Source: Lachnospiraceae bacterium (GTDB lineage: Bacteria; Bacillota; Clostridia; Lachnospirales; Lachnospiraceae). From it: DNA of 64,000 bases. The translations under genes were made by a program, and so were the position numbers. Location: contig JAFRLH010000077.1 in assembly GCA_017431345.1 (NCBI GenBank), forward strand, positions 1 to 64,000, read 5' to 3'. Of the stretch, positions 15,256 through 24,293 are shown one piece after another (position 1 is the first letter of the stretch; every line of letters starts with the position of its first letter). The notes under the pieces are model-generated. The model ran no database searches and was not told where the DNA came from. It saw nothing but the letters and a program-made list of their open reading frames with translations.

Positions 15256-16776
15256 ATGAGAAAGATAATTGTGATCGGCGCCGGCGCCGCCGGCATGATG
15301 GCGGGCATTGCCGCTGCGCATGCCGGCGCTGCAGTGACCATCTTTGAAAAAAATGAGAAGGCGGGAAAGAAGATCTACATCACGGGAAAAGGCCGGTGCA
15401 ATGTGACGAATGCAGGCGACCGGGAAGATTTTTTCAATAATATCGTTACCAACCCCAAATTCCTGTATTCTTCCTTTGCGGCGTTCAACAATTACGATAT
15501 GATGGATCTTCTGGAAAACGAAGGACTCAGGATCAAGACGGAGCGGGGGAACCGGGTGTTTCCCGTATCGGATAAATCATCAGATGTCATTAAAACACTG
15601 ACGGCAATGCTGCAGAAGCTGAACGTCAGGATTCTTTACAATACCACGGTCACGGGACTGATTACGGAAGAACTGACTGGCAGAGAAGAGGCGGCTGACG
15701 GAGTTCGGAAAGCGGACGGTGCAGAAGGGGATGTCGGCGTCGGTACACAGTCGGATGGCGCCAGCGCGAATGCATCTGCCGGGAATACGGCGGCAGGAGG
15801 CCACGGTAAAAAATCCCAGGCTGTCCGGAAAAGGAAAGTGACCGGTGTAAAACTGGCGGACGGCACGGTGATGTATGCGGATGCGGTGATCGCTGCCTGC
15901 GGCGGCCTGTCCTATCCGCTTACCGGTTCGACGGGAGACGGTTATGGATTCGCCCGCGAGACCGGACATACTGTCACGGACTGTTATCCTGCACTGATTC
16001 CTTTTAATGCGCATCTTGAAAAAGGAATCGCGTGCAAAGAGCTGATGGGACTGACGCTGAAGAACACCGGCTTCCGGATTTACAGAGGGAAAAAACTGAT
16101 CCGGGAAGACTTCGGCGAGCTTCTTTTCACACATTTCGGCGTAAGCGGTCCGATGGTGCTGTCGGCCGGCAGCGTGATGACGAAAATACTGAATGAGAAG
16201 GCGGACGGCAGGGCGCCGGGAGCTTCGGAGAGCTCTGCAGGAGCTTCGGAGAGTTCTGCAGGATCGAAGGGCGGCAAGGATCGGGCCGCAAAACGGAAGA
16301 AAGAGCCGGTCGTGATCCTGCTCGACCTCAAGCCGGCGCTGTCTGAAGAGCAGCTGGATGCGCGGTTCGTCCGGGACTTTTCCGAAATGTCCGGGAAGAA
16401 TATGTCGAACATCCTCCGGAAAGCCTTTCCGGCGACGCTCGTTCCTGTCATTCTGAAGCTGGCCGGGATCAGTGCCGTAAAAAAGGGGAGCGAAGTTACA
16501 AAAGAAGAAAGAAAATCCCTTGTCAGCGTGACAAAGTCATTTATAATACATGTTGACGGAACCAGGGATTTCAGCGAAGCAATCATTACGCAGGGCGGGG
16601 TCAGCGTGAAGGAAACAGATCCTGCCACGATGGAATCCCGATTGGTAAAAGATCTTTATTTTGCCGGAGAGATGCTCGATGTGGATGCGTTCACCGGCGG
16701 ATATAATCTGCAGATCGCCTGGACGACCGGCCATGCAGCCGGAGCGTCAGCGGCAAAACAGGAGGAATGGAAATGA
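15256..16776 (+). CDS. HI0933/BaiN-family NAD(P)/FAD-dependent flavoprotein
   Basis: A 506-residue flavoprotein with an N-terminal Rossmann FAD motif (IVIGAGAAGMMAGIAAAHAG), the family motif GKKIYITGKGRCNVTNA and a C-terminal AGEMLDVDAFTGGYNLQIA. The physiological reaction is unknown for most members; BaiN has been linked to bile-acid metabolism. Start at 15256 is chosen because GAGGAGGA lies 11 bases upstream. Two low-complexity insertions are unusual: residues about 146-190 (Gly/Ala/Asp-rich) and about 319-350, the latter with a tandem GASESSA duplication. Its stop overlaps the cmk start as ATGA. Confidence 0.85.
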   Translation: MRKIIVIGAGAAGMMAGIAAAHAGAAVTIFEKNEKAGKKIYITGKGRCNVTNAGDREDFFNNIVTNPKFLYSSFAAFNNYDMMDLLENEGLRIKTERGNRVFPVSDKSSDVIKTLTAMLQKLNVRILYNTTVTGLITEELTGREEAADGVRKADGAEGDVGVGTQSDGASANASAGNTAAGGHGKKSQAVRKRKVTGVKLADGTVMYADAVIAACGGLSYPLTGSTGDGYGFARETGHTVTDCYPALIPFNAHLEKGIACKELMGLTLKNTGFRIYRGKKLIREDFGELLFTHFGVSGPMVLSAGSVMTKILNEKADGRAPGASESSAGASESSAGSKGGKDRAAKRKKEPVVILLDLKPALSEEQLDARFVRDFSEMSGKNMSNILRKAFPATLVPVILKLAGISAVKKGSEVTKEERKSLVSVTKSFIIHVDGTRDFSEAIITQGGVSVKETDPATMESRLVKDLYFAGEMLDVDAFTGGYNLQIAWTTGHAAGASAAKQEEWK

Positions 16777-17441
16777 ACAGAAATATCGCGATCGACGGCC
16801 CTGCCGGGGCAGGAAAAAGCACGATAGCCAAGCTCGTAGCCAAACAGGAAAAGCTTGTTTATGTGGATACGGGTGCCATGTACCGCGCCATGGGCATCTA
16901 TTTTTCGCGTCTCGGTGCGGATCCGGCGGATGAAGATGCGATCACCGCACAGGTCGACGGCGCGGACATCACCATCAAGTATGAGAATGATGCGCAGCAG
17001 GTCTATCTGAACGGGGAGAATGTTACCGGTCTTCTCCGTACGGAAGAAGCCGGCAACATGGCTTCCAAAGTCTCGAAGAACGGTGCTGTCAGAAAGAAAA
17101 TGGTCGAGCTGCAGCAGAAACTCGCGCAGACGACAGCAGTCGTGATGGACGGCCGTGATATCGGGACCGTCGTTCTTCCTGATGCGCTTCTGAAGATCTA
17201 CCTTACCGCCAGTGTGGAAGTAAGAGCCATGAGAAGATACAAAGAACTGGTCGAAAAAGGCGAGCAGTGCGACCTGAAGGCGATCGAAGCGGATATCGCC
17301 GAGCGTGACCATCAGGACATGACCCGTGAAATCAGTCCGCTGAAGCAGGCGGATGACGCGGTGCTCGTGGATTCTTCCTATATGACGATTGAGGAGGTCG
17401 TGAAAGCGATCACGGATCTGTACAAGGAGCGTCTTGCCTGA
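16773..17441 (+). CDS. cmk: Cytidylate kinase
   Basis: A 222-residue kinase that phosphorylates CMP and dCMP. P-loop GPAGAGKSTIAK at the N-terminus, then YVDTGAMYRAMG and VVMDGRDIGTVVLP, all diagnostic of bacterial Cmk. Start 16773 overlaps the preceding stop (ATGA) and has AGGAGG 7 bases before it. Followed immediately by ispH and ribosomal protein S1, a gene order common in Clostridia. Confidence 0.95.
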   Translation: MNRNIAIDGPAGAGKSTIAKLVAKQEKLVYVDTGAMYRAMGIYFSRLGADPADEDAITAQVDGADITIKYENDAQQVYLNGENVTGLLRTEEAGNMASKVSKNGAVRKKMVELQQKLAQTTAVVMDGRDIGTVVLPDALLKIYLTASVEVRAMRRYKELVEKGEQCDLKAIEADIAERDHQDMTREISPLKQADDAVLVDSSYMTIEEVVKAITDLYKERLA

Positions 17442-18283
17442 TGGAAGTCATACTCGCGAAGACAGCCGGATTCTGTTTCGGCGTGGACCGCGCGGTGCGC
17501 CAGGCAGTGGAAGAAGCTGCCAAAACAGACGGTCCGGTATATACCTATGGTCCGCTCGTTCACAATGAAGAGGTCATAAAAGATCTGGAATCGAAAGGGA
17601 TCAGAACGGTATCGGCGGAAGAACTGGAAAAGCTTGACGGAGGCACCGTGATCATCCGTGCTCACGGGATCCCGAAAGCAGAGCAGGAAGAACTGGAAGA
17701 ACGCGGCTTTAGGGTGGTCGATCTCACCTGTCCCTTTGTCAAGCGGATCCATAAGATCGTGAAGGAAGCATCCGAAGCGGGGGACACCATCGTTATCACC
17801 GGAAATAAAGACCATCCGGAAGTGAAGGGAATTGTGGGCTGGTGCGCCGGCCCGGCGTATGTGCTGGATGACGAGAGCGGTATAGCACAGATTCCGCAGG
17901 ATGCGCCTATAACAGTCGTCAGTCAGACGACATTCAATGCCAAGAAATTCAAAGAACTGGTTGAAAAAATTTCCGAAAGGTCATATAATAAGCATGTTGT
18001 GAACACAATTTGCAATGCTACACAGGAACGGCAGACCGAAGCGAGCGCAATCGCGGAGAGGGCGGACGTTATGATCGTCATCGGAGGCAGACAGAGTTCA
18101 AACACTCAGAAGCTGTACGATATCTGCAGGAGCGCATGTCACCGAACATATTATATACAGACACCAGAGGATTTAACGACACTGAGTTTCGCACCGGTAA
18201 GTAGCGTGGGTATCACAGCAGGGGCCAGCACCCCGAACAATATTATCCAGGAGGTTTATACTCATGTCAGAGGTAACCAATGA
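17441..18283 (+). CDS. ispH: 4-hydroxy-3-methylbut-2-enyl diphosphate reductase
   Basis: A 280-residue 4Fe-4S enzyme for the last step of the methylerythritol phosphate pathway, giving IPP and DMAPP. Conserved cysteines appear in TAGFCFGVDRAV, VDLTCPFVKRIH and VVNTICNATQERQ, with RAHG and TQTTFN-type motifs (VSQTTFNAKKF). The ATG overlaps the cmk stop (TGATG). In many Clostridia IspH is fused to S1 domains. Here they are separate genes overlapping by 20 bases. Confidence 0.95.
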   Translation: MEVILAKTAGFCFGVDRAVRQAVEEAAKTDGPVYTYGPLVHNEEVIKDLESKGIRTVSAEELEKLDGGTVIIRAHGIPKAEQEELEERGFRVVDLTCPFVKRIHKIVKEASEAGDTIVITGNKDHPEVKGIVGWCAGPAYVLDDESGIAQIPQDAPITVVSQTTFNAKKFKELVEKISERSYNKHVVNTICNATQERQTEASAIAERADVMIVIGGRQSSNTQKLYDICRSACHRTYYIQTPEDLTTLSFAPVSSVGITAGASTPNNIIQEVYTHVRGNQ

Positions 18284-19487
18284 ATTTGATCAGCTTTTAA
18301 AAGAAGAGGCGGACTCGATGCCCCAGATCCGTACCGGCGCTATCGTAAAAGGTACTGTCATCGATGTCAAAGAGGGTGAGATCATCCTGAACATCGGCTA
18401 TAAAGCAGACGGTATCGTTACCAAACAGGAATATACTAATGACGCCACAGTTTATCTTCCCGATGCAGTACATGTCGGCGATGAGATGGAAGTAAAGGTA
18501 CTGAAGGTCAATGACGGAGACGGACAGGTCGCTCTTTCCTACAAGAGACTGGCTCAGGACCGCAGCAGCAAGAGACTGGAAGAAGCTTTTGAGAACCATG
18601 AGGTCCTGAAGGCAAAAGTTACCCAGGTCCTGAACGGCGGACTCGGTGTTGTCGTGGAAGGCATCCGTGTATTCATCCCTGCAAGCCTTGTTTCAGACGG
18701 TTTTGAGCGTGATCTGAATAAGTATGCGGATCAGGAAATCGAATTCGTGATCATCGAGTTCAATCCCCGCCGCCGCCGCATCATCGGCGACCGCAAGCAG
18801 ATCCTTGTAGAGCGCAAGGAAGCCATGAAGAAGGAACTTTTCGAGCGCATCGAAGAGGGCATGATCGTGGAAGGCGCTGTCAAGAATCTTACCGATTTCG
18901 GTGCATTCATCGATCTTGGCGGAGCAGACGGACTGCTTCATATCTCCGAGATGTCCTGGGGACGCATTGAGAATCCCAAGAAGGTCTTCAAGGTCGGCGA
19001 GACCGTGGAAGCTTTCATCAAAGAGATCAAGGGCGAGAAGATCGCACTGTCCATGAAGTTCCCGGACCGCAATCCCTGGCTGAATGCGGAAGAGAAGTAT
19101 GCTGTCGGCAAGTTCGTCAAGGGTAAAGTTGCCCGTATGACAGACTTCGGCGCATTCGTAGAGCTTGAGCCCGGCGTGGACGCTCTGCTTCATGTATCCC
19201 AGATCTCCAGAGATCATGTGGAGAAGCCCAGCGATGTCCTGACTGTCGGACAGCAGATCGAGGCGAAGGTCGTAGACTTCAATCCCGATGACAAGAAGAT
19301 CAGCCTTTCCATCAAGCAGATGGAGTTCGATCAGGAAGCCGAAGCGGAAGCTGCACAGGCCGGAATGAGCGAGATGGCTGAGAAGCTGGAAGCTGCTGTA
19401 AGCGCAGCAGAGGAGACTGTACCGGAAGCTGCTGAAGAGCCGGCTGTCGAAGCTGCTCCCGAAGCAGAGGCACCTGCAGAGGAATAA
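18264..19487 (+). CDS. rpsA: Ribosomal protein S1 homologue (four S1 domains)
   Basis: A 407-residue RNA-binding protein with four S1 (OB-fold) repeats at about residues 24-92, 110-175, 190-262 and 275-345. The repeats are recognisable by GTVIDVKEGEIILNIG, the FIPASLVS segment, GAVKNLTDFGAFIDLGG and GKVARMTDFGAFVELEPG. A Glu/Ala-rich acidic tail (about 355-407) follows. It helps mRNA binding on the 30S subunit, though Firmicute S1 is shorter than the six-domain proteobacterial form. GGAGG lies 8 bases before the ATG, inside the ispH gene. Confidence 0.92.
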   Translation: MSEVTNEFDQLLKEEADSMPQIRTGAIVKGTVIDVKEGEIILNIGYKADGIVTKQEYTNDATVYLPDAVHVGDEMEVKVLKVNDGDGQVALSYKRLAQDRSSKRLEEAFENHEVLKAKVTQVLNGGLGVVVEGIRVFIPASLVSDGFERDLNKYADQEIEFVIIEFNPRRRRIIGDRKQILVERKEAMKKELFERIEEGMIVEGAVKNLTDFGAFIDLGGADGLLHISEMSWGRIENPKKVFKVGETVEAFIKEIKGEKIALSMKFPDRNPWLNAEEKYAVGKFVKGKVARMTDFGAFVELEPGVDALLHVSQISRDHVEKPSDVLTVGQQIEAKVVDFNPDDKKISLSIKQMEFDQEAEAEAAQAGMSEMAEKLEAAVSAAEETVPEAAEEPAVEAAPEAEAPAEE

Positions 19488-19520
19488 TTTCAGATTACAA
19501 TTTTATATTTTTCGGATGAA

Positions 19521-19670
19521 GGTTCCGGGAGAGATCGGTTCATTCCGACGCCGAAGGGGAACAGCGAAAAACTTTCAGGCAAAAGCACCGGATCCGGACG
19601 ATACTCCGGAAAGTCCCGCTGGGGACACCGAAGAAGCAATCCCATACGGGAGAATCTTTCAGGTCAATAT
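19521..19670 (+). promoter_or_regulatory. Tandem glycine riboswitch
   Basis: Two consecutive glycine aptamers can be read. The first has CCGAAGGGGAACAGCG and ACTTTCAGGCAAAAG followed by a GATCCGGAC stem; the second has CACCGAAGAAGCAA and AATCTTTCAGGTCAA. These match the conserved cores of the gcvT-type riboswitch. It lies directly before an intrinsic terminator (19672-19707) and 103 bp before gcvT. Glycine binding is expected to prevent termination and switch on the cleavage operon, as known for this class. Confidence 0.9.
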
Positions 19671-19671
19671 A

Positions 19672-19707
19672 CGGAGCGCACTTATTATTAGTGCGCTCCG
19701 TTTTTTG
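19672..19707 (+). terminator. Riboswitch-controlled terminator
   Basis: CGGAGCGCAC (19672-19681) and GTGCGCTCCG (19691-19700) form a perfect 10-bp stem with a TTATTATTA loop and a T6 run. It is the expression platform of the glycine riboswitch. Confidence 0.9.
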
Positions 19708-19809
19708 TTGTATAAGCCACCATCCGGCGGATCGGGCGAGCTGCCTCCTGCGGAGCGGTCCGGGCTTATGCGGCAATAGTATAGAAGAAAACGAAAGGAG
19801 AGAGGGGAG

Positions 19810-20895
19810 ATGGACAAAAAAACCGTTCTCTATGATGAACATGTGAAGCTGGGAGCAAAAATGGTCCCGTTCGGCGGATTCATCATGCCGGTGCAGTATA
19901 CGAATATCATCGGGGAGCACATGGCAGTCCGTGAAAAAGCCGGGTTGTTCGACGTATCGCACATGGGCGAAGTATCGCTGGAAGGTCCGGATGCGGAAGC
20001 GAACCTGAATTACCTTTTGACAAACGATTTTACGGGGATGAAAGTCGGAAAAGTCAGATACAGTCCGATGTGCAATCATAACGGCGGTGTAGTTGATGAT
20101 CTGCTTGTCTATAAAATGGCAGAAAACAGCTACCTGATCGTAGTCAATGCATCAAATAAAGACAAGGATGTGCAGTGGATGCAGTCACACCTGTTCGGAA
20201 GTGTCATTTTCAGAGATATTTCCGACGATATCGCGCAGATCGCTGTGCAGGGACCGCTTTCGGCAGAACTGCTGTCAAAGTTCGTGGAACCGGAGAAGCT
20301 GCCGGATAAATATTACACCTTCCGTGATGCTGTATTTATCGAAGGCGTATGCTGCCTGATCTCGCAGACCGGCTATACCGGCGAGTATGGCTTCGAACTG
20401 TACTTCCCGGCTGCCGACGGCCCGAAACTCTGGAATCTTCTGGTGGAAGCAGGAAAGGAATACGGGATCATTCCCTGCGGACTGGGCGCAAGAGACACGC
20501 TGCGGCTGGAAGCATCCATGCCGCTGTACGGGCATGAGATGGATGATGAGATCACTCCGCTGGAGACCTGCCTGGATTTTGCGGTAAAGATGGACAAGAA
20601 AGATTTCATCGGGAAACGCGCCATGGAAGAGAAGGGCGAACCGAAGATCGCCCGGATCGGCATCAAAGTGACCGGCAGAGGAATCATCCGGGAGCATATG
20701 GATGTGATGCTTGACGGAAAACTGATCGGCCATACGACTTCAGGGACAGTGCTCCCGTTTGTCGGCGGATCCCATGCGATGGCGCTGCTGGAAAAAGAGT
20801 ATGCGAAGCCGGGACTGGCTGTAACGGTAAACGTAAGAGGAAGGGAAGTTCCCTGCGAGACGGAAGCGCTGCCGTTTTATACAAGGAAAAAATAA
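19810..20895 (+). CDS. gcvT: Glycine cleavage system T protein (aminomethyltransferase)
   Basis: A 361-residue tetrahydrofolate-dependent enzyme that takes the aminomethyl group from the lipoylated H protein, giving 5,10-methylene-THF and ammonia. Conserved segments are [32 protein letters not shown] and [11 protein letters not shown]. Length is typical. It is the first gene of the glycine cleavage operon downstream of the riboswitch, with a GAAAGGAG site. The methylene-THF it makes can feed metF/metH, also in this window. Confidence 0.95.
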   Translation: MDKKTVLYDEHVKLGAKMVPFGGFIMPVQYTNIIGEHMAVREKAGLFDVSHMGEVSLEGPDAEANLNYLLTNDFTGMKVGKVRYSPMCNHNGGVVDDLLVYKMAENSYLIVVNASNKDKDVQWMQSHLFGSVIFRDISDDIAQIAVQGPLSAELLSKFVEPEKLPDKYYTFRDAVFIEGVCCLISQTGYTGEYGFELYFPAADGPKLWNLLVEAGKEYGIIPCGLGARDTLRLEASMPLYGHEMDDEITPLETCLDFAVKMDKKDFIGKRAMEEKGEPKIARIGIKVTGRGIIREHMDVMLDGKLIGHTTSGTVLPFVGGSHAMALLEKEYAKPGLAVTVNVRGREVPCETEALPFYTRKK

Positions 20896-20898
20896 GGC

Positions 20899-20956
20899 GT
20901 GTCATCCGGAGGGCGGAACCTGAAGGATCCGCCGCTGAAAAGAAACGGTTTTATGA
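20899..20956 (+). repeat. TGTCATCCTGAG-type dispersed repeat, copy 1
   Basis: GTGTCATCCGGAG, GAAGGATCCGCCGC and ACGGTTTTATGAAC lie in the same order as in other copies at 35943, 37945, 41236, 56560 and 59924. It sits in the gcvT-gcvH gap and is presumably transcribed within the operon. Confidence 0.65.
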
Positions 20957-21005
20957 ACGTTTATGTCAAATCAATAATAACAGCATTTGCAAGGAGGAAG
21001 AAAAA

Positions 21006-21377
21006 ATGAATACACCTGAAGAACTCAGATACACAAGGGATCATGAATGGGTAAAGGAAGAGGACGGTCTGTATGTCATCGGCATCACGGATTATGCGCA
21101 GGACGCGCTCGGCGACATTGTTTTTGTCAATCTTCCGGAGATCGATGACGAATTTGACGGCGGAGACGCTGTCTGTGATGTGGAATCCGTAAAGGCTGTG
21201 TCCGATGTACTTACGCCGGTGACAGGAAAAGTCGTTGAAATTAACGAGGATCTTCTGGATGCGCCCGAAATGGTCAACGAAGATCCCTACGGCGCATGGT
21301 TCGTCAAAATGGAAGGAGAGATCACGGTGGATCTTCTTGACGCAGCGGCCTATGAGGCGCACTGCGAAGACAACTGA
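21006..21377 (+). CDS. gcvH: Glycine cleavage system H protein
   Basis: A 123-residue lipoyl carrier that shuttles the aminomethyl group between P, T and L proteins. The lipoylation site is the Lys in [11 protein letters not shown]. The N-terminal YTRDHEWV motif is also typical. AGGAGGA precedes the ATG. lplA in the same operon probably attaches its lipoate. Confidence 0.96.
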   Translation: MNTPEELRYTRDHEWVKEEDGLYVIGITDYAQDALGDIVFVNLPEIDDEFDGGDAVCDVESVKAVSDVLTPVTGKVVEINEDLLDAPEMVNEDPYGAWFVKMEGEITVDLLDAAAYEAHCEDN

Positions 21378-21408
21378 AGTCTGTAAATCAGGATAAGGAG
21401 GCATCAAG

Positions 21409-22722
21409 ATGGGAAACTATCTCTCCCACAATGAAGAAGATATCCGGATCATGCTGGATAAGATCGGCATCGAATCAGAGGAAGCGCTGTATGCGGCGGT
21501 CCCTGAAGGACTGATGCTGAAAGATCTCCCGGATCTGCCGGAAGGCTTAAGCGAAATGGAAGTCCAGAAGGAGATGAAGAAGCTTGCCGGGAAGAACAAA
21601 GTGTATGATACGGTGCTTCTGGGCGCCGGTGCCTATAAGCACTATATCCCGGCTATTGTCAGCGAAGTGATCGCAAAAGAACGTTTCCTGACAGCGTACA
21701 CACCTTATCAGGCAGAAATTTCCCAGGGAATCCTGCAGTCGATCTTTGAATATCAGACCATGATCTGCGAGCTTACCGGAATGGATGTGGCGAATGCGTC
21801 GGTCTATGACGGTGCTTCGGCAGCTGCGGAAGCGGCAGCAATGTGCCGTGACCGCAAACGCAGCAGAGTGCTCGTTTCCGCCGCCGCACATCCGGACACG
21901 ATCGCAGTGATGAAAACGTATGCATGGGCAGCCGGCAGTGAGCTTACCCTGATCCCTGAAAAAGACGGTGTGACAGATCTGGAAGCACTGGATTCGCTGA
22001 TCGATGACAAGACAGCGGCTGTTCTCATTCAGCAGCCGAATTTCTTCGGCCTGATCGAGGACGCGGAAAAGACTGGAGAGATCGCCCGCGCGTCGAAAGC
22101 GAAATTCATCATGAGCGTGAATCCGATCAGCGCAGCGCTGCTGAAGACACCGGCAGAGTGCGGCGCGGATATCGCTGTCGGGGAAGGGCAGCCGCTCGGC
22201 ATGCCGCTGTCCTTCGGAGGACCGTATCTGGGATTTATGGCGGCACAGGCCGGCATGATGCGAAAGCTGCCCGGAAGGATCGTTGGCGAAACAACAGATG
22301 AACAGGGGCGCAGGGCATTCGTGCTGACGCTCCAGGCAAGAGAACAGCATATAAAAAGAGAAAAAGCGGGCAGCAATATCTGCTCGAATGAAGCGCTCTG
22401 CGCCATGGCGGCATCCGTGTACATGGCAGCCATGGGAAAGGAAGGCGTGAAGCAGGCTGCCATACAGTCTGCATCCAAAGCGCATTATTTTGCAGAGGAA
22501 CTTGGAAAAGCCGGATTTGCAAGGGCCCATGCCGGGGAATTCTTCCATGAATTCGTGACGAAGGTGCCCTGCGGAGCGGATCAGGCTCTGGCGGCACTGG
22601 ATGATGCCGGTATCCTGGGCGGCCTGAAGCTTTCGGAAGATGAGATCCTCTGGTGTGTGACGGAACTGGTCAGCAAAGCCGAACTTGATCTGGCGGTATC
22701 TGTTCTTAAGGAGGTGGGATGA
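21409..22722 (+). CDS. gcvPA: Glycine dehydrogenase (decarboxylating) subunit 1
   Basis: A 437-residue N-terminal half of the P protein, a PLP enzyme that is split in two in many Firmicutes and archaea. Recognisable segments are FLTAYTPYQAEISQGILQ, NASVYDGASAAAEA and a late AREQHIKREKAGSNICSNE. It lacks the PLP lysine, which is on GcvPB, so the two subunits work as a complex. AAGGAGG precedes the ATG, and the stop overlaps gcvPB. Confidence 0.95.
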   Translation: MGNYLSHNEEDIRIMLDKIGIESEEALYAAVPEGLMLKDLPDLPEGLSEMEVQKEMKKLAGKNKVYDTVLLGAGAYKHYIPAIVSEVIAKERFLTAYTPYQAEISQGILQSIFEYQTMICELTGMDVANASVYDGASAAAEAAAMCRDRKRSRVLVSAAAHPDTIAVMKTYAWAAGSELTLIPEKDGVTDLEALDSLIDDKTAAVLIQQPNFFGLIEDAEKTGEIARASKAKFIMSVNPISAALLKTPAECGADIAVGEGQPLGMPLSFGGPYLGFMAAQAGMMRKLPGRIVGETTDEQGRRAFVLTLQAREQHIKREKAGSNICSNEALCAMAASVYMAAMGKEGVKQAAIQSASKAHYFAEELGKAGFARAHAGEFFHEFVTKVPCGADQALAALDDAGILGGLKLSEDEILWCVTELVSKAELDLAVSVLKEVG

Positions 22723-24188
22723 TGGAACTGTTGTTTGAGAAAAGCAGACCCGGAAGAAGCCATGGATATCTTCCCGCATGCGACACACCGGTCTATTCGT
22801 TTGACAGTTCGCTGCTCCGTGAAAAGGATGCGGCTTTCCCCGAGCTTTCGGAAAATGATATTTCCCGCCATTATTCCGCGCTGGAAGAACGCACCTATGG
22901 CGTCAACGACGGAATCTACCCGCTTGGCAGCTGCACCATGAAATACAACCCGAAGATCAATGAGAAATGCGCAGCGCTCTCTGGCTTTACGGATGTCCAT
23001 CCCCTGCAGGACAGGGATACCGTGAAAGGCTGCATGGAAGTGCTGGATCTTCTGAAGAAGGATCTCTGTGAGATCACAGGCATGGATGCGATGACACTCC
23101 AGCCGGCTGCGGGAGCGCACGGTGAGTTCACGGGAATGATGCTGATCAAGCGGTATCATGAACTCCGCGGCGAGGGAGAGATCCGCAATAAAGTCATTGT
23201 CCCCGATTCTTCTCACGGAACGAATCCGGCTACCGGCGCCATGAACGGCCTGACTGTCGTCAGCATCCCTTCGGCGGAAGACGGCAGCGTGGATCTGGAG
23301 GCATTGAAGGCAGCGGTCGGCGAAGATACAGCCGGACTGATGCTGACAAATCCCAACACGCTCGGCATTTTCGATAAGAATATCACGGAAATTACAAGGA
23401 TCATTCACGAAGCAGGAGGACTCTGCTACTATGACGGCGCGAACCTGAACGCTGTGATGGGCGTAGTACGTCCCGGCGATATGGGCTTTGACTGTATCCA
23501 TCTGAACCTGCATAAGACATTTTCCACGCCGCACGGCGGAGGCGGTCCAGGCGCAGGCGCTGTCGGCTGCAAGGCGTTCCTGAAAGAATACCTGCCGGAA
23601 GATATTTCCGCTGCTTATCCGGGCGTCTGTCACGGAGAGAACAGTATAGGAAAGGTGCGTTCATTCCAGGGGAATTTCCTGGTGGCTGTCCGAGCCCTGG
23701 CTTATGTGCTGAGCCTCGGCAGGGAAGGCGTACGGAAGAGCGCGCAGACGGCGGTTCTGAATGCGAATTATCTGAAGGCGCTGCTGGCGGATACCTATGA
23801 GATGGCCAATCCCGGACTCTGCATGCATGAATTTGTCATGACGATGGAGAGAGAGCATAAGGAGACCGGTGCCAGCGCACTCGATATTGCAAAAGGCCTG
23901 CTCGATGAGGGCATCCATCCGCCGACGATCTATTTCCCGCTGATCGTTCATGAAGCGCTGATGGCGGAGCCGACCGAAACGGAAAGCAGGGAAAGCCTGG
24001 AGAAGACAGCGGAGATCTTTAAGCGGGTCTATGAAAAAGCGCTGGCGGATCCGGAGGCGGCACATCATTGGCCGAAGTCGGCTGTCATCGGCCGGCCGGA
24101 TGAAGTGACAGCGGCAAGAAAACCTGTATTGAAATGGAACGTGCAGTATATTCCGCGTGCAATACACCAAAATTTTTTGAAAATGTGA
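22719..24188 (+). CDS. gcvPB: Glycine dehydrogenase (decarboxylating) subunit 2
   Basis: A 489-residue PLP-containing half of the P protein. The Schiff-base lysine lies in LNLHKTFSTPHGGGGPG. Other motifs are GSCTMKYNPK and QPAAGAHGE. It decarboxylates glycine and loads the aminomethyl group on GcvH. Two adjacent ATGs (22719 and 22722) are possible starts behind AAGGAGG, and the ORF overlaps gcvPA by four bases. Confidence 0.95.
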   Translation: MMELLFEKSRPGRSHGYLPACDTPVYSFDSSLLREKDAAFPELSENDISRHYSALEERTYGVNDGIYPLGSCTMKYNPKINEKCAALSGFTDVHPLQDRDTVKGCMEVLDLLKKDLCEITGMDAMTLQPAAGAHGEFTGMMLIKRYHELRGEGEIRNKVIVPDSSHGTNPATGAMNGLTVVSIPSAEDGSVDLEALKAAVGEDTAGLMLTNPNTLGIFDKNITEITRIIHEAGGLCYYDGANLNAVMGVVRPGDMGFDCIHLNLHKTFSTPHGGGGPGAGAVGCKAFLKEYLPEDISAAYPGVCHGENSIGKVRSFQGNFLVAVRALAYVLSLGREGVRKSAQTAVLNANYLKALLADTYEMANPGLCMHEFVMTMEREHKETGASALDIAKGLLDEGIHPPTIYFPLIVHEALMAEPTETESRESLEKTAEIFKRVYEKALADPEAAHHWPKSAVIGRPDEVTAARKPVLKWNVQYIPRAIHQNFLKM

Positions 24189-24293
24189 GAGAATAAAGGG
24201 TATCGTTTCAAGTTTGATAACAGATAATGCCCAAATGACTCTGTCAACAGGGAGAATGGACAGTCTCCTGCCTGAGAGAAGATATAAAAGCTT
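24189..24293 (+). other. gcvPB-lpd intergenic gap with AAAGGGTATCGTTTC motif
   Basis: This 105-bp gap contains AATAAAGGGTATCGTTTCA (24192-24210), a motif also present near 39033-39153 and at 54130-54148. GACTCTGTC and GACAGTCTC partly mirror each other. No terminator with a T-run is seen, so lpd is probably co-transcribed. Confidence 0.35.
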
